A DNA stretch of 64,000 nucleotides from Diaporthe sp. PMI_573 (GCA_021399435.1 JAJTUP010000008.1:992001-1056000); one strand, 5' to 3'; shown: positions 45,097 through 56,976, numbered from the stretch's first letter. Numbers and translations: made by a program. The notes: a model not told the origin generated them from the sequence alone.

Positions 45097-46431
45097 ATGA
45101 ATCACATTTCTCCCGCAAGACATCCAACCCCCGAAGACTACAACCAAGCTGTCAACATGGATTCTGGATCTGTAGAGACGGCTCGAGATCGTGAATCGAG
45201 ACAATCACCTGCGACTCCTACCTCTTCGATCGATGTTCACTGGGAGGCCTCTCCTGCTATGACAAAGAGCTCCGACACGCCAGTATCAGCGCCTGTGACG
45301 ACTCCTCCAACCGAGCCGACGGATGAGAATCTCATGAAACCGCAATTCCCCAGGCCGCTGAGATTTGGCACCTACATTAACGACATTGAACACATCAGTC
45401 ACGAAAGGCCTCTGACGGTCGTCAGACCACACAACAGAGCGTATGAGCTCGAAGCCACCACACCGTTCAAGACCGTCGCCAACGGTGGTTTCACAGCATA
45501 CCAGCCTGGTCGTGCCTCCCAACGCTCTTCCGAGAAATCGTGCGACCTACGCAAGCGCCAAGATGACGGCACTCCAAGCCGCCTAACAGCTCGTCCGAAG
45601 CCGGTCGAAGATGTGGGAAACACTCCAGCAACAGCTATCCACCATTCAAAAGCTTTGGACACGACCAAGAAGGGACGCAGTACCGACAAGAAAAATGGGA
45701 GTGATCCGTTCTTGGGCACAGGAAAACCCTTGGAACTTTTCCGCTCCAGCAACGGCGCCGCCAGAAGGGCGACGACTACCGAGTTGCCCAGTCCTAGCCT
45801 CACACGTCTACGAAGCAGCCAGCTCGGCGGAACCCCGGGCTTCTTGACCCTACATGACGTTCACGAGGAGGTTCTGTCGCTCCTCGACATGCTCAGGGCC
45901 GCGCACAGAGACCACACGGCGAAAGAGGTCGACGCAGCCCTGCAGAGATGCCAAGAAGACCTCAGGGCGCGATCGAAGGACAAGACGATCGGCACGGCGG
46001 AAGCGAACATCCTCGACCGCGAGGCGGCACGAATAGGACGCGCGCGGGGCGAGACGGCGAGGCGGGCCCCGAATACTGAGGACGCAGCGTTCCAAGAGAG
46101 CCTGAGCCTGGCACTGGCCAGACTCATCGGAGATGCGCGTGCTGCGCTGGATGCCGCCGCGCAGAAGAGCCAGGCTGCGTCTGCCTCACGCGAGGGAAAG
46201 GAATATATCCCTCACCTTTTTGAGGACGATTCTCGGATGACGGCGCTGAACAACGAGAATCGGACGCTGAAAGATCAGGTGGGCCGCTTTCAAGCCGATA
46301 CGTCGGACCTGCAGAAGAAACTGGACGGGCTCACGAAGGAAGTCAAGGCATATCGCCGGGACTTGCCGAATCCCACGGAGTGGGGCCCCTGGGGAAAGGA
46401 GCGGAACACTGACAGCAAGAGAGGCGGATGA
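45097..46431 (+). CDS. Hypothetical protein with C-terminal coiled coil
   Basis: A single uninterrupted exon of 444 residues beginning MNHISPARHPTP. No domain is recognised. The N-terminal 230 residues are polar and Pro/Ser/Thr-rich, with one denser stretch, FGTYINDIEHISHERPLTVV, about residues 90-110, that looks like a short conserved motif. Residues 250-375 are charged and helical (HDVHEEVLSLLDMLRAAHRDHTAKEVDAALQRC, then Ala-rich helices). Residues 390-425 (LNNENRTLKDQVGRFQADTSDLQKKLDGLTKEV) form a clear heptad coiled coil. There is no signal peptide or membrane segment. It is probably a cytoplasmic or cytoskeletal scaffold. Codon third positions are strongly G/C, supporting real coding. 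Confidence 0.8.
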   Translation: MNHISPARHPTPEDYNQAVNMDSGSVETARDRESRQSPATPTSSIDVHWEASPAMTKSSDTPVSAPVTTPPTEPTDENLMKPQFPRPLRFGTYINDIEHISHERPLTVVRPHNRAYELEATTPFKTVANGGFTAYQPGRASQRSSEKSCDLRKRQDDGTPSRLTARPKPVEDVGNTPATAIHHSKALDTTKKGRSTDKKNGSDPFLGTGKPLELFRSSNGAARRATTTELPSPSLTRLRSSQLGGTPGFLTLHDVHEEVLSLLDMLRAAHRDHTAKEVDAALQRCQEDLRARSKDKTIGTAEANILDREAARIGRARGETARRAPNTEDAAFQESLSLALARLIGDARAALDAAAQKSQAASASREGKEYIPHLFEDDSRMTALNNENRTLKDQVGRFQADTSDLQKKLDGLTKEVKAYRRDLPNPTEWGPWGKERNTDSKRGG

Positions 46432-47038
46432 GGAATGTGCGGCAAAATGGCAGAAGGGATCATGAGTACAAAGGATTTCGCAAGGATGAAGCAGTCCCAC
46501 AGCGGACTGTGATGGCGAACTGAGGCAGGCAATGCAGCACTGCAGTCTCCATATCCGAGTGTTGGCATGGTTTACGGCGACACTGGAGGTGGTCAATAGG
46601 AAAGAATTGCTTGACGGCGAGGTTTTGCTTCTAAACTTTGCATGCAGTTAATAGCCAGGACTACTGGGTTTAATGGAACATTTTGGGCCGTGTAGCATGG
46701 AAACATTTGTTTGGTATTAGAGGGCGAAGTACAAACTCAAAGTATGCTCTGAAGATGAACGTTAGAGGCTTACCTCAGCCTGCAAGGACCAATTTGGGCG
46801 GCGGGCGACCCTGCAGCAGCTGATCGTGTCCTCAAAGTAGACCTTGGACCTCAATTCGTCCCTAGCCGGCCAGCGAGCGCATATCACCGACCTCGCCCAC
46901 TGACAACAGTTCCTCCATTCGCGTCGCTCCTTTCCAAAAGTCCATTTTTTCCCTTTCAGAGGCAACCATTCAATCCCAAATCATCCACCCATTCGACCAA
47001 TAATTCCTTCCACAAACCACCAGACTTGCCCGAACAAG
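46432..47038. other. Intergenic region before DPM3
   Basis: 607 nt with no supported gene. The last 100 nt are rich in CCA and CAA tracts typical of a fungal leader. Confidence 0.5.
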
Positions 47039-47429
47039 ATGACGCGCGCCCAGCAGACCATCTCCATCGCCCTCCTCGTGAGCTCGGTACGTCTCGCCCA
47101 CACCGTCGCAGCCACAGACATGACCCAAGAACAACCACATACCAGGCCAGAGCCGAGGTACATGTTGCTGACCCGCAGACTGATCCAAAAACAAACAGGC
47201 CTACCTCGCCCTCTACCTCAACCTGATCCCCCTGCCCGCCGTCGTCCAGTCCGAGATCGTCCCCATCCTGCCCTTCTGGGCCCTCGTCTCCCTCGGCGCC
47301 TACCTGCTCGTCCGCCTCGGCTGGGGCGTCATGACCTTCAACGACACCCCCGAGGCTCACGAGGAGCTCATGAGCGAGATCGAGGTGGCCAAGGTCGAGC
47401 TGCGGAAGTTGGGCGTCACGGTGGATTAA
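47039..47429 (+). CDS. DPM3: Dolichol-phosphate mannosyltransferase subunit 3
   Basis: Two exons, 47039-47086 and 47199-47429, give 92 residues, the usual length of this subunit. Two hydrophobic segments are present (TISIALLVSSAYLALYLNLI and ILPFWALVSLGAYLLVRLGWGVMTF). The family signature FNDTPEAHEELMSEIEVAKVELRKLGV at the cytosolic C-terminus binds the catalytic subunit. DPM3 tethers DPM1 to the ER membrane, where dolichol-phosphate mannose is made for N-glycosylation, O-mannosylation and GPI anchors, including those of the two GPI-type proteins nearby. The spliced junction S/AYLAL restores the first helix. The gene is convergent with the following minus-strand gene. Confidence 0.95.
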
Positions 47430-47935
47430 GGGGGCAATGGACCGCGTATGCAGCGGGATGCAGCTGGATGCCATACTCGTTATGCGCTTGGCTTCGCCGT
47501 TTTCGAACTGGGGACTGGCCCCGGTGGTGCGAGCACCTGAGAATGGTGTATGGACATGGACGAAACAGGGCAGAATATACGCCCCCCGGGTGTTTGGGCT
47601 CACAACGTGGACCAAGAGCTTCCGATACACCTCGACCACAAATGCGCAAGGAGACTCGTCTATGTTGGGGGAAGATACCATTGGACGGACGTCACATGTC
47701 TGGCTATACGTCTCAAGATACAAAATAATATTCTTACAAGACGCGCGCGCTATTGCGCTGCGACTCTCGAACTAGCTGTTTGAAGCGAGTGGCTCTCGTG
47801 GCCGATGTGCTACAGCGTTGCGGATCCACGATGGGTCGTGTAGGACCGATCTCAGGATTTGTACATGTCTTTTAGAACCCCATGGATCAACACCTGCCGA
47901 CTTGCTGCACATCCACTATAACAGACATTTCTATT
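47430..47935. other. Convergent 3' intergenic gap
   Basis: 506 nt between two facing stop codons; no gene, repeat or structured element was noticed. Confidence 0.5.
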
Positions 47936-49880
47936 TCAAGACGTTGGCTCGCCCGCCAGCAGGGCCACCACAGTCTTGGTGGCCGTCAACGGGTCCTCGC
48001 TGCCGTGAACGAGCGTGTCAAATAGTGTGGGTATCCCAGTAATACTTTTGCGACCATCAGATGCTTGCCCTGTCGAGGAGTCCATATTAGCTTGCTTATA
48101 CCACATCAACATCACCCTGTGCCAGTCTGCCAACAGAGATGAAAAGGGGTAAGAGCACTCACACTTTCCCGGAACACCAACCTCTACACCAAGCTTGCTC
48201 CTCGCCTCGCCGGTCCAGTCAAACTCGATACCCCAGCTGACACGCAGCTCCGACGCAGTCCCAGTCCCCTCCTCAGCGAGGCAGGGGATGCCCAGGTCCA
48301 TGGTCGACCTGCCCATATGCGGCAGCAGGTCCGCCTTGGAGAGCAGCATGCCGTCCAGGGCGCTGCCCGCCGAGTCGGTCGACTCGAAACTGCCACCGAC
48401 GTTGTCCACCTCTCCCCGCGCTCTCTTCCTCCGCCTTTTCCTCGTCCTCATAGCTCTTACAACCTCCGGGAGCCCGTCCTTGGCCTCCGGCCCGAGCTGC
48501 TTCTCCAGCACGTGCCAGAACTTGGCCCTCTTCAGCGCGACGCGGTACCACTCGCTCATGGCCCACGAAAGAACGCTGACGTTCCGCGTAAGCGCGCTGT
48601 GCGCCGGGCCCTGGCTGCCGGTGATCCTTTCTATGAAGGGCTGGAGCTCCCCGACAGCAGCGGGGTCGAGTTTAGGCACGGCGAGGGATGATACTGCGAG
48701 GGTGCGCGTGTTGACTGTCATCTCCATGCTCGCAACGAAAAGGCCGGGTGGTGTGGCAGAGCCGACGCGAATTGTGAGCTTTTTCAGTGTGGGCTCCCCA
48801 TGATCAGAAGGAGCAGAGATCCTGGTGACTTTGGATGTGAAGGTCAGAGGCGTAAAGACTTGCAGGTAGGGAAGCTCTTCCGCGGCGGACATCGGAATGG
48901 GATGGTGAGATACTGGAGGAGGTTCGGGTTCCTCCTCTTCTTGTGGTATAGGGGGTGGAAGAAAAGCTGACGATGACCCGTTGAAGCCCAACATTGCTAT
49001 GGGATTCATCGCTGTTTCCAACCATTGTGTTGCAGTGTCGGGTTCCTGATCCTTCTGAGCTGGGAGAAGATGCCGACGAAACAGCTCCAAGGTGTCGCTG
49101 CTATCTCCGAGTGAAGACACACCGTTGGCCACGGCTTGGTTGTTCCTCGTGGCTAATTCGAGATCTGCCTCCAGCTGTGCCACCTCGCGCAACAGTCCAT
49201 CGCGCTCTTTTTCCTTTTGCGCCAGCGGGTTTAATCTTATGCTCCGGCGCGGATGCGTTCCCGGCGCAAACTCGCTCCTCGGCTCCTCATCTTTGTCTCC
49301 TAAGGCTTGTGCCGTGGGCAACTCCTGTTCGACAATTCGTACCGGACTCCCGCGTCTAGCGACGCGAAACACCCGGGGTTTCTGTGGCTCTTTCTGCGGT
49401 GGGCCATGACCATCCTGTGAAGTCCCTTTGGACGGCGATTCCTGTCGCGCAAGACGCGCAGAGATTCCCTGTCGCCGTCTTTTGGATGGCGTGTTATGGA
49501 TCCCTGAGGGCGGAGTGCTCACTACGGGATCGACGTGGTGAGGCGTAGGTGGTAGTTCGGGCTCTTGCGGCGCAACGACGGGTATTACGCCTGTGTTGAG
49601 TGGCGAGCGTTGCAGGGCCCGCCCGATAAAGGGGTTGAACAGATCTTCCTCGTTCTCTGGCGCAGGCGGTGGCAGCGGTCTTGGTTGGGGCCGATTGGGC
49701 GATCGCCTGGCTGGTTGTGCGCCGAGTGTCGTGCCGCCCGCCCTCCTCACTGGTGATCGCGACCTCGACCTCTCTTCGCTTTCGCCGGTGCTGGATGGCA
49801 CATTTTGGGCTGTCGTAGCTGCGTCTGGTGGCCGGGACGCAGGGGATGATGCGGTGCCGTCTCCTTCAGAACCTTGCTCG

Positions 49881-49913
<33 letters not shown>

Positions 49914-50119
49914 GGGGAGTTGGGTTGTGACGCAGGTAGCTCTGCTGCTCGGCTCGACACGGTCTGTTGCGCGGATCCGCTCGATCTAGTGGGAGATTCC
50001 GGTGCCGGTTGCAGCTCTGTGGGTTGTTGCGATGGTGGAGGATCTGGCGGGGTGGTGGACTCGACGGGGATAGAAGATGTCGGAGATGTTTTGCGCCTCT
50101 TGGGCGCCGATGACTCCAT
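47936..50119 (-). CDS. Hypothetical nuclear-type protein with poly-Asp tract (possible RWD-like C-terminus)
   Basis: The ATG is at 50119. Either one continuous 727-residue frame or, preferably, two exons (50119-48163 and 48069-47936, 696 residues) can be read. The proposed 93-nt intron has gtgagt, a gctaat branch point and cgacag, and its removal yields VPGKWQASDGRKSITGIPTLFDTLV. The N-terminus MESSAPKRRKTSP is nuclear-localisation-like. Residues 20-330 are disordered, with ten consecutive Asp and SRSRSP stretches. A coiled coil lies at about 303-330 (EKERDGLLREVAQLEADLELATRN). The C-terminal globular half (from about 410, LPYLQVFTPLTFTSKVTRI onward) alternates strands and helices in a way reminiscent of RWD domains in kinetochore subunits such as CENP-P or CENP-O. 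That last reading is weak inference only. Confidence 0.75.
49883..49912. repeat. Coding (GTC/GAC)10 trinucleotide run encoding ten Asp
   Basis: Ten uninterrupted gtc triplets on the plus strand are read as GAC on the minus strand and encode a run of ten aspartates in the disordered N-terminus of the hypothetical protein. All ten codons are identical, so the array is prone to slippage. Confidence 0.9.
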
Positions 50120-50876
50120 TACCGGACGATTATGACAGACATCAGATCATTGTGAACATTATAGCAGGGCTTCGACGCGCTGAGACGGCTGCGACGCGTG
50201 TCAATGTGAAGTGTCGCAGCGGTTGAGGGCGCGTGTTTTCGGGAGCTTTCAGGTGGGAATTTCCCCAAACTCGGCCACTGTTTACTTCGGGGACAAGGTG
50301 GTGGCCCCCACAATCTGCAGAGCTCGGACCAGTCGATCTTGCATGACCCCTGAGCCTGGTCTCCTGCTTTTGAGAATAACTTCAAGGACCCATGCATGAG
50401 GTCTGAGTTTCCTGGAGACAAGGTTGTAGTACCATTAAGTTACGCCTAAATACAATAATTTACAGCACTCAACCTCTGGAGTCGATTTTATAGAATGCCG
50501 GTGCTGTTCCCAGAGTCTTGATTCGGCTTGCCTCGGTGACCCTGAAGTGACTCAACCCTGAACCCGTCTGCTGTCCTCTGGTACTGCTATTCCGGTTTAG
50601 TCCCACCATGACGTTCTGCGCAGATCGAGAATTTTTGAGCCGGGGACTTCTGGCGTCGACGTCAGGCCAATTGCGGCTCTGGTATCAGCAAGCTTGGCCC
50701 CTGTTTTTTCGCGCCTCTTCCCGACTTCACCTCGTCGGCTGCCATAGATTAGATTCGACGACATCGCATTCTCTCCTGTCTTGCGTACCTTCCACATAGA
50801 CCAACCTGCTGCGCGCTTTGATTTCCCCTACTGCATAGCCTCAGTACCACCACGCCGCTGCGCACCCACAGCAGCC
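50120..50876. other. Divergent promoter region
   Basis: 757 nt between the start codons of two divergently transcribed genes. No coding or repeats are evident. The last 100 nt contain ACC and CAC tracts typical of a leader. Confidence 0.5.
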
Positions 50877-51970
50877 ATGTCGTCTTCCGTCAGGACAATG
50901 CTCTTCAACCCCCGGCCACTTCGGTCGCTGGTTGCGACAAGCCGAGCCAGTCGCGCCTACGCGACGATTCCCACCAAGAACCCGACCCCGTCGCCACCAA
51001 AAGAGGACTCGAACGAGCAGGCTATGCCCATCGGTCGCTTCTACGAGGCCATCCTCAACAGTGGCCAGCCCATCCCCGACGTCAAACCCGAGGAGCCCGC
51101 CAGCTCTGTCAAGGCGGCCCAGGAGGAGGACTCCCCCAAGGAGCCGGCCAAGCGTGGTCGCAAGTCCAAGGCAAAGACCGAGCCGGCTGCCACTGCCACT
51201 GCTGGTAGCAGCCCGACGGCCTCGCCAGCAGCCAGCATCAAGGATACAGCCAAGGAAGTTGCCGCCAAGACCTCCTCTTCCTCACCCTCCTCGGTAAGAC
51301 ACCTTTGGCCCCAGTGACCTAGCATCTGTGCCTCTTGGGCTCACCAGACTTTCGGCCATAGTAGATAGGGACATCGCCGCCCGTCCCCACGCCGCCTCCG
51401 ACCCAGGAAAGCGCCCAGGACAAAGCCAAGGTGATATTCGGGTCGCGACTGGCAGGGCCGGCCGAGCGCGCCGAGCAGCTGGCGAAGCTGCGCCAGAAGA
51501 GCACGCTCGTTGCAGGGGTATTGGTACCACCGAAGCCAGAGGAGCCGGATAACTGTTGCATGAGCGGGTGTGTGAACTGTGTATGGGACCGATACCGCGA
51601 CGAGATGGAGGACTGGGCGCTTGCGGATGCGGAGGCGAAGAGCAAGCTGGCTGCGGAGAGGGCGGCCGAGGCAGGGACTGGAGCGGGCGCGAGTGCGGGC
51701 GCGAGTGCGAACGCGGACATGGATGCGAATTCTGCGAAGCGGCCACCGACGACTGCTGGGGCAGATCATACTGCTGCCAGCATGGACGACGGTGGGGGCG
51801 GATCGGATACCAACTGGGATGTTCCGTCGGCTCCACCTTCTCCCAAGATTGCTAAGGACTTTTGGGACGATGATTTATACAAGAACGTGCCGGTGGGTAT
51901 TAGGGAGTTTATGAAGCAGGAGAAGAGGTTGAAGGAGAAGCATGCTCGCGAGGGTACCTCGGGGGGTTGA
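50877..51970 (+). CDS. Oxidoreductase-like domain protein, mitochondrial (OXLD1-type)
   Basis: Two exons, 50877-51293 and 51365-51970, give 340 residues. The N-terminus MSSSVRTMLFNPRPLRSLVATSRASRAYATIP is Arg/Ser-rich without acids, a typical mitochondrial targeting sequence. A disordered Lys/Ala/Pro-rich stretch follows. The core is PPKPEEPDNCCMSGCVNCVWDRYRDEMEDW (about residues 190-220), the signature of the oxidoreductase-like family with its closely spaced cysteines, thought to bind metal or act in redox in mitochondria. The C-terminus holds DNWD-like and KDFWDDDLYKNVPVGIREFMKQEKRL, also seen in fungal members. The acceptor at 51364 (catagtag) is one of two adjacent AGs; only this one keeps the frame without a stop. 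Confidence 0.88.
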
Positions 51971-53178
51971 TATCATTCATCATACTAATAGAGAGTGTTT
52001 CAGGGCGACTTCCTGTGTGTTGTTTCCAGCACTTATGTGACTACTGCAAGGTCTGCTGTGTGCTTGAGTCGAGCCCCAATGCCTTGGGGTGGAATTTATA
52101 TGTCTTCCCTTCACCGGATCTTACGTTGCCTGTTTATTATTTCATCTCTATTTCCTTACATTGGTTCCTTTCTCAGTTGAATCATGCGCTGTTGTGAGCG
52201 GGTGTGGGCCATCACTCGGGCGTCTTGGTGTGCGGGGATGAACATTTTATTGTCAAGTCAGATCGAAGACAATCACTCAAGTGAGGGATGCTGTCTTGTG
52301 GTAATGACTAGCAAGTCGAAGTGCAGTGGGTTGCTCCTAGTCAGATAGTCTGGACTAGGTCCCGTCTTAGACGTGCAGTTGGCAGTTTTCGGCATGACCT
52401 TGTTGCGGCACTTGACGGGCAGCAGAGGGCTCGGCCCTACGATGACATATCTACCGGGCTTGTTGAGGGAGTGCTGCTGCGATGTGGTCTGTTTCCATGG
52501 TTTGTCGGGTAGCGGGTGGGTACTGTGGGCAGTCAAGGCTCCCAAAGCAGGGTATCTTTGGACTGGGAAATCCATCGTCGCAAGGGCGTGTTGAAAGACG
52601 GGCGAGGCTTTGGGCTGTTTCCCGCCTGTGTCGCCGGGTGAGGGCTACCTAGGTATATCTTTTCCTCTGCCAGGGCTTGGACTGACGGTAGGCTACAGGG
52701 TGCTGTGCTGTTCTAAGCGGTAAGGCGACTCGGCGACCTGGAGTCCGTACAATACGGACTTTCTCGCCTTTCTACCCGCCTACACCACTTGGGTTGGTTT
52801 AAGCAGTCTTCTGCCCGTCTCTGCCCAAGCACAAGCGCCAACGAGAGAAGTAGCTGGCGACCCTAGAAAACCCACTGTCAAGCTAGCCTTGGCATTTTCC
52901 TCTTTCTTTTTTCCCTCTCCACCACCTTTCCACCACCTGTGGACTTTGGAGGTCACCACAACCTTCGCCCTTCGCAACCACTTCACATCTTTTCTCCCCC
53001 ATCTATCAGCGCTCCTGCGAAAGGCCATCCATTCTACGAAGAGAAGCCAATCTGCTGTCGTGGCAAGACCACCCGTGTCCCTCGTTCTTCCCGCCGTACT
53101 GTTTCGCAAGTTTGCATCTTGTCCAACTGCGACGGCAGCCACGCCACAATTCTTCAGGCCCACGAACCACAAGTAGCC
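51971..53178. other. Intergenic region, about 1.2 kb
   Basis: No supported gene. A cctaggtat-type motif occurs at 52645-52656. The region 52890-53178 is open in frame with the next gene from a GTG but has no ATG, so it is treated as leader. A 191-codon antisense frame here is a shadow. Confidence 0.5.
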
Positions 53179-55313
53179 ATGGAAGGCTCGAGTCGCAAGC
53201 GCCGACGGTCTCCGTCGGAAGCCAGCAACCAGTCGGACACCAACAACGGCAGCTCGAGCTCGGGCAATTCTGCGACAAGCATGGCTGCAACAGTACAACC
53301 GTCTCCTGCCAACAGCGACAACAGCGATCGCATCAGCAGCGTATCTAGCATCCATTCTCGCATCCCTAGCACTAGCACTTCCAGTCTTGCTATTCCTAGC
53401 GGTTCAGCACATCATAGCGGCCACGCGATGCCAGACGTCCAAGGCGACAATCAGCGACCCACGAAAAACCCAATGGCGATCGAGTCAATTCTCAGGAATT
53501 CACCGCCCCCCAATGACTTTCCCGGCTCTTCGAATACCGTCGACGTCTCCACTGCCAATGGCGAGCAAAGCGGACCAACCGCAAGCGCAAGTAAGGGAAT
53601 GACCGCAGGATCCCTGTCCCAATTGTCCCCCGGCTAACAAGAGCACCAGATCAACAAATTGAGAGCTGTCGATGTTTTTGCCCAGGTTACAAATCGGAGA
53701 ACCTCGAGAAAAACCGCTTAATGTACCTGGATCAGATACGATACTTCCAGAACTTGATCATCGAAGCGAGCTCGTCACGTACAATACCAGCCCACATCTT
53801 GATCCCGTTAATCAACAAATTGAGTGAGGCAATTCGACAGAACGTTCACAGACTGGCTCACGTCATGAAGCACCTGCAGCAGCTAGAAGAGGCAGAGAAG
53901 ATGGCTAAGGAGGGCCCGCTTCCAATCATAGCCTACGGAACTAGTTCGACCGTTTACGAAATCCCTGAGAGCTTCGGCTCCCTCGTCCTCAAGTTTGGCC
54001 CGCAGGAAAAGATCTTACAAGAGCGGCAGAACATCCTTCTTGTTTCGCAAGCGCTTAAAACGCTCGACACTTTAATCGGGAACAGACCATCATCAAGCAG
54101 GCTCAGGTCCTTGCTTTTGCTCGAGAATGACAAGTTTGTCCCCACAGGTTTCAAGGAGGACGCTGCCACTGGCCTCCTGAGGCTCTGCACAGGCCTCGAT
54201 TCACGAATCCCTGATTATTACGACACGAACGGCGACGGCATGGCCGTGGACTCTGATGATCAGGCTGGGATTATTCTGAAGCGAATCGGGAATCTGACTG
54301 ATACCAGCCGCCAAAATTATTCTCGGAAATGTGAGGACCTCATAGGCCCAAAGTTGGACGAGGCCTTGATCGCGAATGAGCATTGCTTTATCCGCACCTA
54401 TCTCGGTAAGAGTTCCGACGACGAGGTTTCGGACGACGCCAGGGACTCCGCCTCGGATGCTACAATGGAGCAGGCCGAGGAGAAGGCCTCGGTTAACCCT
54501 TTGGACGATGAACCTTTCTCGGACGTGAACCTGCCGGGATACCTCGACTGTGTCATCAGGGCCTGCCCGCAGAGGTCAATCCTGGGCGATTTCGCTAAAA
54601 GAATCGCACTCGGCTACGTTCTGCTCCACTGGGGAGCTCACCGGGATGCTAGAGGAATCGAATTCCTCCTGGGATCGTCACCGACTGGACTCGGCGTGCG
54701 ATTGTACATGCTAGACTTCGAAGACTGCCGCCCGATCAAAGAGTTGAGCGCCCATTGTGTCCGAGAACAGCTTGTCCCTGCGGCGCTTGAGAACTATCCC
54801 TACATTCCGCGCGCCGTTTCGGGCAGCAGCGATGAGAAAGAGTACTGGTTTGAGGGAGGCATAGAGCACAGCGCATATACCGCAAGAAGCAACAAAGTAT
54901 ACATTTGGGAGGCCTTTGCGCGGTACTACCTTGAGTTCAGCGCTCTCATTTTGCGAGCTTACGGTCGTGATCTTGAGTTACATTTGCCGGAGGTGTTCAT
55001 CGACGAGCTCAAGAAGTATTTTCTCCGTGAAGACGCTGAGAGATCCGCAAATCCAAGCCCTGCTTCGGAAAATGTGGCATCTAATGAAGCAGAATATGGC
55101 GGAAGTGACAACCATGGAGATTCCGGGAATGTTGGCGATGATGATAACAGCCAGAGTCAGGTCGACCATGAGTTTACTGAGAACGAGCATGCCGGAAACG
55201 ATGGGCGCGATTCGGTTGCAATGGAAGCCAACAACTCGTCAGAGGAAGAAGAGGATAGTGACGAGGAGCAGGAGGAGGAGGAGGAGGACTCCGACTCTGA
55301 AGATGTGGACTAG
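53179..55313 (+). CDS. DUF3669-type protein with kinase-like N-lobe features
   Basis: Two exons, 53179-53590 and 53650-55313, give 691 residues ending in an acidic tail before TAG. The splice (CA A|gtaagg...caccag|AT) creates TASANQQIESCRCFCPGYKSENLEKNRL, a small Cys cluster. Residues 1-135 are disordered and start with the basic MEGSSRKRRRSP. Around residues 215-240 IIAYGTSSTVYEIPESFGSLVLKF resembles a kinase glycine loop followed by the beta-3 Lys. Later comes GVRLYMLDFEDCRPIKELSAHCVREQLVPAALENYPYIPR, which is the DUF3669 signature as I recall it (annotated as zinc finger protein in many ascomycetes). Function is unknown. The frame remains open for 84 more codons after the stop; see the separate entry. 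Confidence 0.82.
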
Positions 55314-55568
55314 GAGACCCACAATCTTTTCTGGTTCGGCGTCCGCGAGCTGACCTTCACCCCGCTCCCGCCCTTGAAGCCCATTTTGAAGAAACCAGCA
55401 ACGGACAACACCTCGTCAACCACGGCACAGAAGCCCGGAGGTGATTCAGGAAAGCGAAGGGTCACTTTCTTCCACAACCTTCCATCCTACAGATGGGAAA
55501 AGGGTGCGAATGCCCCATTCTGGAAACGAGCAAGGCCACGTTCGCCGATCCTTCTGGGATTTCACTAG
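55314..55568 (+). other. Open in-frame extension directly after the DUF3669 stop codon
   Basis: After TAG (55311-55313) the same frame continues for 84 sense codons to TAG at 55566-55568. The first 23 codons end almost entirely in G or C, as in real genes of this window. The encoded segment includes LKPILKKPATDN and then KRRVTFF, which fits the RVxF docking motif for protein phosphatase 1 (form R-V-x-F preceded by basic residues). No splice pair that removes the stop and keeps the frame was found. It could be a readthrough product, coding DNA cut off by a recent nonsense change, a base-call error, or chance. Confidence 0.5.
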
Positions 55569-56976
55569 ACCACTTTTGTCGAGAACAGGTGACAGCTTCG
55601 AATTGAGAAATTGATATGGGGAAAGATCGATTTTGACTTTCAATCGAAAGTCACTGCACTTCACTGGAACATCGCGTCAAGGACAGGACAGACGTCTAGC
55701 CCGAGTTGAAAATTTGCGGAACGGGCGGCACACCCCCTGATTGCGGTGCGGTCGAGTGGTAAAATGCTTTCTGATGGTTTGGATTGGTTGCTCGCGATCT
55801 GGAAAATGGTTTACCGCACGGGCGAGAGTTTCTCTGTCTGGTTTCGTTGCGGTCGTCAACGCTGCGAGGTTCCATCGGGCGGTTGGCACGTCAATGTTCC
55901 TGAGGCAGTATTCTGGTTGCGGCCATGAGTGTCTGTGTTGTGGATAGTTCTAATGATTAGTTCATTTGCTTTACAACACGGAGAATCGTAACCTTTCTCA
56001 AACGTGCTCTTCTATTTCTATGCGCTTCTGTTCTTACTTTCAGCGGTGTTTCTTTTGGCGTCCGTTTGTGATAACTCTTGGGGGACCAACATTCCCTTCA
56101 CACAACAGACAACCAGGCCAATCGCTTTCACCCAAGTTAGTCTTTTGTAATCTTTAATTTAAGTCTGCTATTCTGCCAATTAAATGTGTCCAACACGGTA
56201 CCTACTCGCTGGGAAATTTGCGGCCGGACAGGTGGGAACTCGATAATTTTCTCTGCTGCAGTTGACAGTGATAAAGCGTGCGCACGTGAGGTACTGACCA
56301 TGAGAACCCGTGCTGAAAAAAGATCATGCGACAGGTTTTGCGGTTCATCCTGTACGGAACCAAGTACGACTCTGCTGGCATGTGGCAGTGATTCCTGGCC
56401 TAAGCGCTGCATCGCCTTTTAGCCCGCGATGTCGGGGTGGAATTGGGAGTCGCAAGACAACATCGGCTTTCAAGATTGCCATCAGAAGACCATGTGACAG
56501 CGCACTGGGATTATTAAAATCACACTGGACTGCTTCAGGGGGGGGGGTGGTTTCGCAATTCTCTTTCTTGTTTGGTTCTACGTGAGGTAGCCGGTGGTGA
56601 GTCGCCTCTTCAGCCCCGTCTTGTTTTCACCTCTTTGCGCGTTTACCCAACCCCAACTTCGCTATGCAACTGTCCCCAGGTCCAAAACTGAGGCATCGCT
56701 CGTTATGGCGCTAAAGAACCCAATCATTTGCTCAAGCAGACAGCCACCTTCCTATATATGCCGGCCAAAATATCCAGACCAAACGTCGATCGCGCCGGCA
56801 TTAGAGGCGCATTGTAGCGCCGCCCAGGATGATGATTTCGGTCATCTGAGCATGTATGCCTGTCTATAGATGCGCGCGTTTTCCAACCAGGTGTGTAGTG
56901 TAGGCTTGACGGCGCATGCCCGGTGACTAATCGCGCCGGCCCGCGCGGTCACTAACTCGTCCGGCGTTCCTCGTAT
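55569..56976. other. Intergenic region, about 1.4 kb
   Basis: No gene is supported. A poly-G run lies near 56539-56547. The flanking genes end toward each other here (DUF3669 plus strand, phosphoribosyltransferase minus strand). Confidence 0.5.

Noticed and set aside
52780..53355. 191-codon minus-strand frame overlapping the DUF3669 leader
   Set aside because: Antisense shadow of the leader and first exon of the plus-strand gene, with no domain.
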